Counted from the stretch's first letter, positions 1 through 5,831 are shown. The stretch is 9,031 nucleotides of DNA from Candidatus Hermodarchaeota archaeon (GCA_016840595.1 JAEOSA010000070.1:1-9031), one strand, 5' to 3'. The notes: generated by a model not told the origin, from the letters alone. Numbers and translations are program-made.

Positions 1-1
1 G

Positions 2-613
2 AAGTATTTCTCTAATCGAATTTTTATTCTCTCCACCGTTTTCATGGCCATAATCGTTTCCTTAAGTTTCTTCACAAGGGATTTCATTCCCCTATTCTTA
101 GAGGATGTTTGGGGGCTTCAAGAAGACCTTATCGGTATTCTCATAGCCATTTTTAATGGAAGCGCTGTTCTGGTCGCCCCGCTGATTGGAGTGGCCGGCG
201 ACCGTGTTGGGTATACCAAAATTCTTCCTCTTCCCATTTTTGGACTACTCGGTTCTCTTGGATTACTGGTGATCGCTCCCAGTTTTCTTTGGCTCTACCC
301 TATCTTTGCGATACGAGGGACCTTCTTCGGAGTTTTTTCATTAGTGAACGCCCTCGTCTCAAAACATCTATCTCAAGGACAGTTACAAAGTGCTTTCACT
401 ACCTACACGTTTTTTCAACGGCTTCCATCACCAATTACGCCACTTGTTGGCGGCATGGCCTACGGTGTAGACCCCCGCCTCCCCTTTGTTGTCTCTGCAC
501 TCCTGATTCCTCTCCCTTTGACAATCAACATCCTCCTATACAGAGAAGAACAACACCCAATAAAGGAATCAGAAAACGAAGAAAAAGATCAAAGTCAAAG
601 GGATATTCTCTAG
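2..613 (+). CDS. MFS transporter, C-terminal half (5' end outside window)
   Basis: The reading frame is open from the first bases of the window, so the start lies upstream; the ATG at 44 falls inside a helix and is unlikely to be the start. About 203 residues are visible, forming roughly six hydrophobic helices, which matches helices 7-12 of a 12-helix major facilitator. Between the second and third visible helices is GVAGDRVGY (about 188-214), a version of the MFS motif A loop (G-x-x-x-D-R-x-G). The protein ends in a short charged tail, KESENEEKDQSQRDIL. MFS proteins move small solutes across the cytoplasmic membrane by ion-coupled or facilitated transport; the substrate cannot be told from this half. 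No gene follows closely. Repeat copy 1 begins about 150 nt after the stop. The family call is firm; the specificity is unknown. Confidence 0.85.
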   Translation, partial: KYFSNRIFILSTVFMAIIVSLSFFTRDFIPLFLEDVWGLQEDLIGILIAIFNGSAVLVAPLIGVAGDRVGYTKILPLPIFGLLGSLGLLVIAPSFLWLYPIFAIRGTFFGVFSLVNALVSKHLSQGQLQSAFTTYTFFQRLPSPITPLVGGMAYGVDPRLPFVVSALLIPLPLTINILLYREEQHPIKESENEEKDQSQRDIL

Positions 614-765
614 TGGTTACGCCTACGTCAAAAACTATCCCACAGGTGCACGACTCATGAGCAAACGCGTTCTCACATCACAAAGTGACCTGAACAAAGA
701 CTACTCCGACAGAAAAGAACCCGAAACCTACCTCTAACCTAACGCCCACACTAATTACTAGAAGA
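614..765. other. Intergenic stretch after the MFS gene, with a protein-like open frame to 737
   Basis: No full gene is supported. One forward frame is open from 564 to a TAA at 735-737 and reads naturally after the MFS stop (GYAYVKNYPTGARLMSKRV, then a charged end NKDYSDRKEPETYL), but it has no ribosome binding site and its only ATG (657) would give 26 residues. It could be a gene remnant or a frameshifted tail of the transporter. Its stop lies about 29 nt before repeat copy 1, similar to the spacing of the other plus-strand genes to their repeats (22 and 33 nt). Confidence 0.3.
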
Positions 766-893
766 TGAAAAATGGTCGTCCACCCCTGCTCTTCGTACAA
801 CACCGGTTTTTCCAATGATACGCCTGCTCCCTGTGCACACTGCACCTCAAGGTGTTGCCAAACGGGAGCACCTCAAAGGAATGAAATTATTAG
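766..893 (+). repeat. Dispersed intergenic repeat, copy 1
   Basis: It begins with an A-rich stretch and GGTCGTCCACCCC (774-786), followed by CGTACAACACCGG and TTTTTCC. A GCTCCC block (834-839) follows, then a variable middle containing CACCTCAAGGTG (844-855), and it ends at AAAGGAATGAAATTATTA. The order of blocks matches copies 2 and 4. The first base of the usual GTGG stem is changed to A here (ATGG), so the left hairpin is weaker. It lies downstream of the MFS gene and downstream of the possible minus-strand small gene at 991-1110. The short open frame across it (772-969) is an artefact of the repeat. Confidence 0.85.
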
Positions 894-990
894 AAACTTA
901 ATTGACTATAGGTTTCCAGAAGAGATTGAAAAATCTGTTGACTGCTTATTTAATTTGAAAAATTTCTAGAATTTATTTGAACTGTGAAAA

Positions 991-1110
991 CTAATCATTA
1001 GTATTATTGCGCTTTTCAAGTAGTGCTAGAACCTCTTTTTGGAACTTTTTCTGTTCTGTAGAATTAAGGTTCTTTCTGTCTTCTGCTGCAGGGAGTCTTA
1101 ATTTATGCAT
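991..1110 (-). CDS. Possible small protein, 39 aa, unknown function
   Basis: The minus strand carries an ATG-started frame of 39 codons plus TAG, reading MHKLRLPAAEDRK then a charged, helix-prone end (TEQKKFQKEVLALLEKR, NNTND). The composition is that of a soluble helical protein, unlike the opposite-strand frame (1007-1204), which is rich in Phe, Ser and Cys and looks spurious. An in-frame stop lies just upstream of the ATG. No clear Shine-Dalgarno site is present, but TATA-like sequences lie 35-50 nt upstream on the minus strand (1145-1154 and 1157-1164), which would give a very short leader. Its 3' end faces repeat copy 1, as is true of every other minus-strand unit here. It could be a genuine small gene, the surviving end of a decayed one, or chance. 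Confidence 0.35.
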   Translation of the reverse strand: MHKLRLPAAEDRKNLNSTEQKKFQKEVLALLEKRNNTND

Positions 1111-1144
1111 ATTTGTCCCGGTTTATGAATTGTATTTATCTGAC

Positions 1145-1164
1145 TTATATTTTATGTTTTATAA
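1145..1164 (-). promoter_or_regulatory. Possible TATA element(s) for the 991-1110 small ORF
   Basis: On the minus strand this reads TTATAAAACATAAAATATAA, with two overlapping TATA-like boxes. Archaeal transcription normally starts about 25 nt downstream of the box centre, which puts the start near 1123-1135, 13-25 nt before the ATG at 1110. The whole region is very AT-rich, so chance matches are likely. Confidence 0.3.
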
Positions 1165-1199
1165 CATAATAAAAAAATTCCTACAAAACAATATACAAA

Positions 1200-1207
1200 T
1201 ATAAATA
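1200..1207 (+). promoter_or_regulatory. TATA box of the 1245 gene
   Basis: TATAAATA is a near-ideal archaeal TATA box. A start site about 25 nt downstream falls near 1228-1230, immediately before GGAG (1231-1234), giving a leader of about 15 nt before the TTG start at 1245. The tight geometry supports both the promoter and the start. Confidence 0.55.
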
Positions 1208-1244
1208 AAACAAGATGTCATCCGATATGTGGAGTTAGGGAATA

Positions 1245-2324
1245 TTGTCTTTAGATGTGACACGTCAAGTCCTTCACGCTAATATAATTGAACCATTCCT
1301 CTGTAAAATGACACAGGAATACACCTATTGTAATAATAGGACATCCAGCTTTCAATCTATTATAATTATCAAAGATAAGGATCAGGTATTTGGTAATCTT
1401 GCATTTTCCGATTTTAAAAAGAATAGACTTGAAATAAATGCCCGAATACCTCGAGATGATTTTCATATCGAAGTTATTTTACCTGAATTATTCAAACCTA
1501 AATTCCAGAAAACAATCACTATGACCTATGATGAACCTTATCGGGGTGAGGAAAAGCCAAAAGGAAAAATCGCGAGTTTCAAACAAAAAATAAGGTCTTT
1601 GAGATTATTTCGCGAACCAGAATATTCGTTTCGAATTGAACTTGGGGAATACCGAACCTATTTCTACATCACTCCTCCCCCAAAGCTTCGTTTAGAATTT
1701 CTTAAAAAAAGTTCATTAAAAGAGTTAGAAGAAGATTCTGATTATGAGATCCATGACGAACCAGAACCAGATGGACATAATCAAGCACGAAAACGAAATG
1801 CTCTCTTCATACGATTCCCAGATATTATTCCTAAAGTTACAACACAAATCTTAGAAGACATGGGATTCTCAGCGCAAATTCCACCAAGACACCGAATACC
1901 CAAGCTCACAAAAGATGGTGAAATAGTATCCCCTGATCGAACAAATAAACTAATTCAGGAAGCTCGACAAAAAGCATTCCAATCGCCCCTATTATATACA
2001 AATGTCGATGTTCGAATCAACCTTTCACCAAACCTTAAGAAATGGTTTTATTTTGTATTCGCAATTGGGTTTCTTTCACTTCTTTTTAGCCCTAGTATTT
2101 ATGTCACAGGAGCCATAGTTGCTCTTCTAATTACCACTCGTTCTTGGCTTTTTTATGAAGAAGATATAATGAAAGGCGCAGGTTTCTGGTTTTTGATATT
2201 ACTATTATTCAACGTATTAAACATGGGAATATTTGCTCTAGGACTGGTATTTCCACACCTCAAATATGGCTTTTTTGGACTGCTTCTAAGATACATATTC
2301 AACATAGACCTATCTGCAATTTAA
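1245..2324 (+). CDS. Unrecognised protein with soluble N-terminal region and three C-terminal membrane helices
   Basis: I do not recognise this family. The 359-residue protein has a beta-rich soluble region at about 1-145, including FREPEYSFRIELGEYRTYFYI (about 122-142), which reads like alternating strands. An acidic, low-complexity linker follows (ELEEDSDYEIHDEPEPDGH, about 160-178), then a mixed region to about 262, and three hydrophobic helices at about 266-283, 284-303 and 313-336. There is no signal peptide, so the N-terminal part probably faces the cytoplasm with the C-terminal helices as membrane anchor. The start is TTG with GGAG about 10 nt upstream and an in-frame TAG at 1236-1238; the GTG of codon 5 is an alternative. 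It is a single-gene unit ending 22 nt before repeat copy 2. A membrane-anchored sensor or scaffold is one possibility, but no catalytic motif is visible. Confidence 0.8.
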   Translation: MSLDVTRQVLHANIIEPFLCKMTQEYTYCNNRTSSFQSIIIIKDKDQVFGNLAFSDFKKNRLEINARIPRDDFHIEVILPELFKPKFQKTITMTYDEPYRGEEKPKGKIASFKQKIRSLRLFREPEYSFRIELGEYRTYFYITPPPKLRLEFLKKSSLKELEEDSDYEIHDEPEPDGHNQARKRNALFIRFPDIIPKVTTQILEDMGFSAQIPPRHRIPKLTKDGEIVSPDRTNKLIQEARQKAFQSPLLYTNVDVRINLSPNLKKWFYFVFAIGFLSLLFSPSIYVTGAIVALLITTRSWLFYEEDIMKGAGFWFLILLLFNVLNMGIFALGLVFPHLKYGFFGLLLRYIFNIDLSAI

Positions 2325-2345
2325 TTATGAATTAATAAGCCTTAG

Positions 2346-2363
2346 AAAAAAGTGGTCGTCCAC
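2346..2363 (-). terminator. Terminator-like hairpin plus T-tract at the left end of repeat copy 2
   Basis: Read on the minus strand this is GTGGACGACCAC followed by six Ts. The stem is four G/C-rich pairs with a four-base loop, then a T run: weak by bacterial standards, but archaeal RNA polymerase can terminate on T-rich tracts alone. It would end transcripts of the JAMM-UDG operon. The same arrangement recurs in copies 4 and 5 and, weakened, in copy 1. No transcript data are available from sequence. Confidence 0.45.
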
Positions 2364-2472
2364 CCCACCTAATCGTACAACACCGGTTTTTCCGGATGAA
2401 ACACCCCGCTCCCGATCCCACACTCCACTCCATGTAGCACCAAAAATCGTCTGAGGAGAAATACATTATTAG
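2346..2472 (+). repeat. Dispersed intergenic repeat, copy 2
   Basis: This is the most regular full copy. It has an A6 run (2346-2351), the hairpin GTGG-TCGT-CCAC (2352-2363), CGTACAACACCGG with TTTTTCC, GGATGAAACACC, CCGCTCCCGATCCCACACT with CCACTCC, a variable middle, and the end GAGGAGAAATACATTATTA. It lies between two convergent units: it starts 22 nt after the 1245 gene and its right end is about 70 nt beyond the end of the UDG-like gene. Its central block (GATCCCACACTCCACTCC) is identical to that in copy 3. Confidence 0.9.
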
Positions 2473-2493
2473 GCGGCGATCCAGAAACAGAAA

Positions 2494-2508
2494 AACCTAT
2501 GTTTTAAA
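2494..2508 (+). repeat. 15-bp direct repeat, left member
   Basis: AACCTATGTTTTAAA occurs here and again at 4041-4055 in the same orientation, bracketing the JAMM-UDG gene pair and nothing else. The bases before it are also similar (ACAGAAA versus ACAGAC). It could be a target-site duplication, a recombination scar, a duplicated promoter or chance in AT-rich DNA. Confidence 0.5.
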
Positions 2509-2540
2509 ATCTTCAGCGATGAAGGATAAGTCTGTGTTGT

Positions 2541-3233
2541 TCATTTCATTTGGATAAAGTCTTGGAGTTTTTGTTTTAATTTTTGCCGTTTTTGTTTGCC
2601 CTTTTTTCCAAGGCGGTTGAGATGAGCTTCTTCATACCTAGGATGAATAAAAGGAAACAGTTGGATGTGTTTTTTTGCGAAAATGAATTCTTGATCAGGG
2701 TCATGAGAAACAAAGTGTTGAGTGATTTTCTCAATTTTGGTTAGTGGTTTGTCTTCGAAAATATGTTGACACATCGTCAATGCATATTTTCCAAAGGTTA
2801 CCACGGCTAATTCTTTGACAGGAATCAATGCGAGTTCACGTTTGAAATGGTCTATGCACTGTGAAGCACAGCCGACCCATTCATTATGGATTTGATTATT
2901 GTTCCTCCGAGGAATGCATTTCAGTGTATGAGTCCAATAGACATCATCAGTAACGGGGTCAAAAGTTCTCCCCAATATCTCAACCATCTTTCGTGGTAAT
3001 TTACCTCCACCAGTTTGACATGCTCTTCGGAGAGACTCTTCTATCTCTTTGCTTAAAACAGACTTCTCTAACAGTAAATGTGATGGCTCCTGTGAAACAA
3101 GGACGGCTTTAACTTGTAACAAAGATTCGGGTTCTCGATTAAACAAGATTGGAAGCTTTTCGCTATTTCGATGACAGCTTTTGAACCTGCAACTATGCAC
3201 CTCTTCCCAAAGCTGTGTCCACTTCAAGTTCAA
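2541..3233 (-). CDS. Uracil-DNA glycosylase superfamily protein, probable 4Fe-4S type (family 4/5-like)
   Basis: This 230-residue protein shows the layout of the family 4/5 uracil-DNA glycosylase group, whose members remove uracil from DNA at the start of base-excision repair. Matching segments are VLVSQEPS (44-51) at the place of the GEAPG motif, WTHTLKCIPRRNN (100-112) at the place of the TNxVKCRPPxNR segment, QCIDHFKRELALIPVKELAVVTFGKYAL (125-152, the conserved C-x-x-x-L...P-K/R-x-V-x-LG-x-x-A stretch) and IHPRY (196-200) for the HPS motif. Cys15, Cys20, Cys106 and Cys126 fit the four-cysteine iron-sulfur pattern, with C-x4-C instead of the usual C-x2-C. Motif residues differ from the textbook forms, so glycosylase activity and substrate are uncertain. 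A lysine-rich tail (210-222) may bind DNA. The start is TTG with GGAG five bases upstream. It lies 18 nt downstream of the JAMM gene, so the two are probably co-transcribed. Confidence 0.72.
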   Translation of the reverse strand: MNLKWTQLWEEVHSCRFKSCHRNSEKLPILFNREPESLLQVKAVLVSQEPSHLLLEKSVLSKEIEESLRRACQTGGGKLPRKMVEILGRTFDPVTDDVYWTHTLKCIPRRNNNQIHNEWVGCASQCIDHFKRELALIPVKELAVVTFGKYALTMCQHIFEDKPLTKIEKITQHFVSHDPDQEFIFAKKHIQLFPFIHPRYEEAHLNRLGKKGKQKRQKLKQKLQDFIQMK

Positions 3234-3251
3234 TAACTCTCCAGAGTCTTG

Positions 3252-4010
3252 TCACAAATAAAGATTCGACATCAATGATAACTCTTTCATTAGTAATTTA
3301 ATTTGAGCAAGCTCAGTCATTCCAGCATCTTCATCTGCTTTTTGAATGACTTTTTCCTCATATTTTCTAATTAATCGGACAAGTTTTCTATATCGACCAC
3401 GATGAAATTCTCGAGGAATAAACCCAAAAATGTAACCTGGCTTAAGAGCTATTTCGAACTCCTGAGCAATATCAATGACTGCTTCAATCGGACACCAAAT
3501 CTCAGTCAAGGAGCCGGTATCTTCCTCATTTTCTTTTGAATATGCTGCAAACTGGAAGAAATACTCACCAATTGTACCAGACAAAACCCGATTTTGGTCA
3601 ATATATGCCCAAGGAAAATCACGGTTTGTCCGTTTGAGGGAGAGGACTAATTCTACTTCCCCCGTGTGATGATGTTTGGAAATATACTCGCGATCTTCTG
3701 GACTGAGCCGATAGCTAGGTTTTCGCCCTCGAAAATCCGTATGGGAATGAAACTCTCCCACAATCCAATCCAGAGAAGAGAAACTTAACACTTCAGATAT
3801 ACGCTGATATTTATGATCCTTAGGCTGTACATAATTAAACCCTCGTTCTGCACTCTGAAGCGCCACCGCTGAATTAACAACAATCTTATTCGCTGTTTCC
3901 ATAATGTCACCTAGTAGTACGCCAGCGCACTCTTTCTTGTAAACCTCGATCGCATATCCAAGTATCTGCGTCAACGGTCGTGACCGAACAAACACTCTTT
4001 CAACAAGCAA
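3252..4010 (-). CDS. JAMM/MPN+ metallopeptidase-like protein with C-terminal helical extension
   Basis: JAMM proteases are zinc enzymes that cut isopeptide bonds of ubiquitin-like modifiers or process other proteins. All expected ligands are visible in this 252-residue protein: the distal Glu27 in KKECAGVLLGD, then EFHSH with His88 and His90, then Ser103 and Asp106 in LSPED. The gap between His90 and Ser103 is 12 residues, longer than the seven usual in Rpn11 or RadC, so the active-site loop (TDFRGRKPSYRL) carries an insertion. Residues about 145-252 lie outside a minimal MPN domain and end in a basic, helical, partly coiled-coil-like tail. The start is TTG, fixed by the strong AGGGGGA (4018-4024) seven bases upstream; the frame has a TAG farther upstream. 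It is the first gene of an operon with the UDG-like gene. No ubiquitin, E1 or E2 gene is in the window, so a deubiquitinase role is only one option. Confidence 0.82.
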   Translation of the reverse strand: MLVERVFVRSRPLTQILGYAIEVYKKECAGVLLGDIMETANKIVVNSAVALQSAERGFNYVQPKDHKYQRISEVLSFSSLDWIVGEFHSHTDFRGRKPSYRLSPEDREYISKHHHTGEVELVLSLKRTNRDFPWAYIDQNRVLSGTIGEYFFQFAAYSKENEEDTGSLTEIWCPIEAVIDIAQEFEIALKPGYIFGFIPREFHRGRYRKLVRLIRKYEEKVIQKADEDAGMTELAQIKLLMKELSLMSNLYL

Positions 4011-4017
4011 TACAAGT

Positions 4018-4024
4018 CCCCCTA
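4018..4024 (-). promoter_or_regulatory. Strong Shine-Dalgarno site that fixes the TTG start of the JAMM gene
   Basis: The minus strand reads AGGGGGA-CTTGTA-TTG. The purine run is complementary to the archaeal 16S rRNA tail and is well spaced for TTG at 4010. There is no ATG in frame nearby upstream, only a TAG. Confidence 0.6.
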
Positions 4025-4040
4025 GAACAACAATACAGAC

Positions 4041-4055
4041 AACCTATGTTTTAAA
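4041..4055 (+). repeat. 15-bp direct repeat, right member, overlapping the JAMM promoter
   Basis: This is an identical copy of the 15-mer at 2494-2508. On the minus strand it contains TTTAAAACATAGG, and its TTTAAAA is the likely TATA box of the JAMM gene, so the repeat may reflect a duplicated promoter segment. Confidence 0.5.
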
Positions 4056-4056
4056 C
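4049..4056 (-). promoter_or_regulatory. Likely TATA box of the JAMM-UDG operon
   Basis: On the minus strand this reads GTTTAAAA. A start about 25 nt downstream falls near 4026, just before the AGGGGGA ribosome binding site (4018-4024) and the TTG start at 4010, giving a compact leader of about 16 nt. Confidence 0.45.
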
Positions 4057-4154
4057 GATTTCAAGTTTAAGGCATTTCGATACAACTCAATTTCCAAAAT
4101 AACCATGAAGAAAAATTCAAAGAAAAAAATCATAGTTCAATGATTAACTTCTGT

Positions 4155-4247
4155 GAAAAACGGGTTTTCCAGATGAAACACTCGCTCCGATCCCACACTC
4201 CACTCCAAGATCCCCCAAAGAGCGTCTCAGAGGAAATGAATTCTTAG
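4155..4247 (+). repeat. Dispersed intergenic repeat, copy 3, lacking its left end
   Basis: Homology starts at AAAAACGGGTTTTCC and runs through AGATGAAACACTC, GCTCCGATCCCACACT with CCACTCC, and the end AGAGGAAATGAATTCTTA. The left 35-40 bases, including the GTGGTCGTCCAC hairpin, are absent. On the minus strand the new left border reads GGAAAACCCGTTTTTC, which can itself form a weak hairpin ending in T-rich sequence. It lies about 45 nt past the end of the four-helix membrane gene. The similarity to copy 4 continues rightward beyond the repeat into that gene's coding end (to about 4365). Confidence 0.85.
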
Positions 4248-4290
4248 TAGTGAACTTCTTTAGTTAGATTTGATTTTGCATACCGTTCCC

Positions 4291-4899
4291 TCATTTCGGA
4301 ACTGCAAACAGCCGTCGTGAGGTCACAAATCCATACTTACCGTGAATGGTTTCGATCATCAACCGCTTATCTGAAGACCAGCGATACACCATTCCCGTCC
4401 GTCCAAGAAGTGCTCCAAAACTTAAAGCGGTGGCGGGAATCGCCACGAAAATCGCAAGCAGCTTTGATGGCGTACCCGTTATCCCAATTAACCAAATCCT
4501 GTACAATTGTAATAACCCTGCAGGAACTAACGAGAACACAATCGCCGATGATGTAAAAACGACCGAAACAAATCCCACTGTGATTGACGTCGCTTGATCG
4601 ATTTGGTTAAGCATTCGGCGCCATATGGCAGCGTAAATTACACTCCCGATGAAAAGAAAAAGTAGGTAAATTCCTACCAAGATAAAAGGAACATTGTGAA
4701 CACCGAGTATAAGATAAATCTGCCAATCAAATAGTGGAATCCCTTGGTAAACCAAGCCAAAAACTACTTCTTGTACTAACCAAAACAATCCGACAGAACC
4801 GACGAGCAAATCAATAATCAGACCCGAAAGAAAAAGGGTCCCACGAAAGAAATCCTTGCGAATAACCTTCGTGGGTATTTGTGAATTAGTGCTGTTCAT
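4291..4899 (-). CDS. Four-helix integral membrane protein, unknown function
   Basis: This 202-residue protein has hydrophobic segments at about 19-42, 61-90, 104-131 and 146-165, short basic loops (IWRRMLNQ) and a soluble C-terminal tail from about 172 (YRWSSDKRLMIETIHGKYGF, then VTSRRLFAVPK). I do not recognise the family. The start is ATG with GGTGA about nine bases upstream. The gene begins 16 nt after the stop of the 4916-5776 gene and is probably translated from the same message, suggesting the two membrane proteins work together. The last 22 codons are duplicated at 6095-6163 in a remnant, so a second copy once existed nearby. A partner, export or protective role for the upstream secreted protein is possible but is inference from context only. 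Confidence 0.8.
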   Translation of the reverse strand: MNSTNSQIPTKVIRKDFFRGTLFLSGLIIDLLVGSVGLFWLVQEVVFGLVYQGIPLFDWQIYLILGVHNVPFILVGIYLLFLFIGSVIYAAIWRRMLNQIDQATSITVGFVSVVFTSSAIVFSLVPAGLLQLYRIWLIGITGTPSKLLAIFVAIPATALSFGALLGRTGMVYRWSSDKRLMIETIHGKYGFVTSRRLFAVPK

Positions 4900-4915
4900 A
4901 GACTTGAATCACCTA

Positions 4916-5776
4916 TTACCATTGGCCGAGATACCAGCCCCAATCGCGCCATAAACCAAAGGAAATTAGCCGATTGTGATTATACAGGTTGTCGTGGGTG
5001 TAAGCCCATCCGTCTAACTGCTCGGATTGCATGACGACTAATAGAAACGCTGTGATAGCAAACCCTATTGCAGCGAGTGCAGCGAGAATAACTCCAAGAA
5101 TCACTGTGGCTGCACCACCAATGGCTGCAGCTAATCCCGCCGCAACATAAAACAATGTACCCAGGGTGATAGATTGCTGCATCACACTTGAAGCGTAGTG
5201 ATGAACCCATTTCTTCCACCCAGATTGAACACTGGTCTTTATCCACGGGGTATTCCACTGTCCTGGATAGTAGGTATCATAGTTGTCGGGATGATCAAAG
5301 TCAATATACTGCACAGGATCTCCTGGCGCCACGAATTTAATGCCATACCAGTAGTATTTCGGACCCGTATAGACTTTATTCGTAGTAGCTTGGTTTTCTG
5401 TTGCAGGAATGGGTAAGGCAATCTCTCCTCGCTTATAGGCTGCCACTAGTTCCCGGTACTTTGTGAACTCTGGGAGTGTCACAGTCACTGAGTGTTCTTC
5501 CAAGGATACTTGTTCACTATTACACTCGCATTCACTATATCGAATCGAAATACTGATTTGTGCATCTCCTGAGGCAGTAACTTCTGCAAAACCTGTAACA
5601 TCGATGGTGATGTCCTTCTCAGAGACTATCCAGTTTTCTCTCACATTAATGGGGATAACCTCTGTTATTCGACTAGGTGAGGTTGTTGAAGCGACGTATC
5701 CTGGTTGTACCAGGAATAAGCCAAAAACAACACTTAATACTAGTATTGAAATAATCCGCCGTCGCAGACCATTCAC
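4916..5776 (-). CDS. Secreted or membrane-anchored protein with Gly/Ala-rich double hydrophobic segment
   Basis: The N-terminus (RRR then IISILVLSVVFGLFLVQPG, about 8-26) is a signal peptide or anchor. An outside region of about 175 residues follows, beta-rich at 40-105 with an ECEC cysteine pair (82-85), then an aromatic-rich stretch (YYWYG, NYDTYYPGQWNTPW). Residues about 205-248 form two adjacent hydrophobic helices rich in Gly and Ala (GLAAAIGGAATVILG, then AALAAIGFAITAFLL), a composition seen in glycine-zipper pore formers and some bacteriocins. The C-terminus is Trp-rich (FGLWRDWGWYLGQW). The start is GTG; an in-frame TGA lies two codons upstream, and the TATA box sits about 30 nt before the GTG, so the message is probably almost leaderless. 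It is the first gene of a pair with the four-helix protein. The family is not recognised; pore formation is a guess from composition. Confidence 0.78.
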   Translation of the reverse strand: MNGLRRRIISILVLSVVFGLFLVQPGYVASTTSPSRITEVIPINVRENWIVSEKDITIDVTGFAEVTASGDAQISISIRYSECECNSEQVSLEEHSVTVTLPEFTKYRELVAAYKRGEIALPIPATENQATTNKVYTGPKYYWYGIKFVAPGDPVQYIDFDHPDNYDTYYPGQWNTPWIKTSVQSGWKKWVHHYASSVMQQSITLGTLFYVAAGLAAAIGGAATVILGVILAALAAIGFAITAFLLVVMQSEQLDGWAYTHDNLYNHNRLISFGLWRDWGWYLGQW

Positions 5777-5802
5777 CTCACGTCATGTACAGAATTCGTT
5801 TG

Positions 5803-5810
5803 ATATAAAT
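5803..5810 (-). promoter_or_regulatory. TATA box of the 5776-4291 operon, implying a near-leaderless message
   Basis: The minus strand reads ATTTATAT. Initiation about 25 nt downstream falls near 5780, within a few bases of the GTG start at 5776. A GAGGTGA string overlaps the start codon itself and cannot act as a normal ribosome binding site for it, which supports leaderless initiation. Confidence 0.5.
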
Positions 5811-5831
5811 TATTCCCTCAACACCTCTTGA

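Noticed and set aside
772..969. Open frame of 65 codons across repeat copy 1 on the plus strand
   Set aside because: Its first 40 codons are the non-coding repeat; other copies do not keep the frame. The last part reads fairly naturally (LIDYRFPEEIEKSVDCLFNL) and might be a remnant, but there is no start or ribosome site.
4317..4597. Plus-strand open frames opposite the four-helix gene
   Set aside because: They are shadows of the minus-strand coding sequence, with no start signals and unnatural composition.
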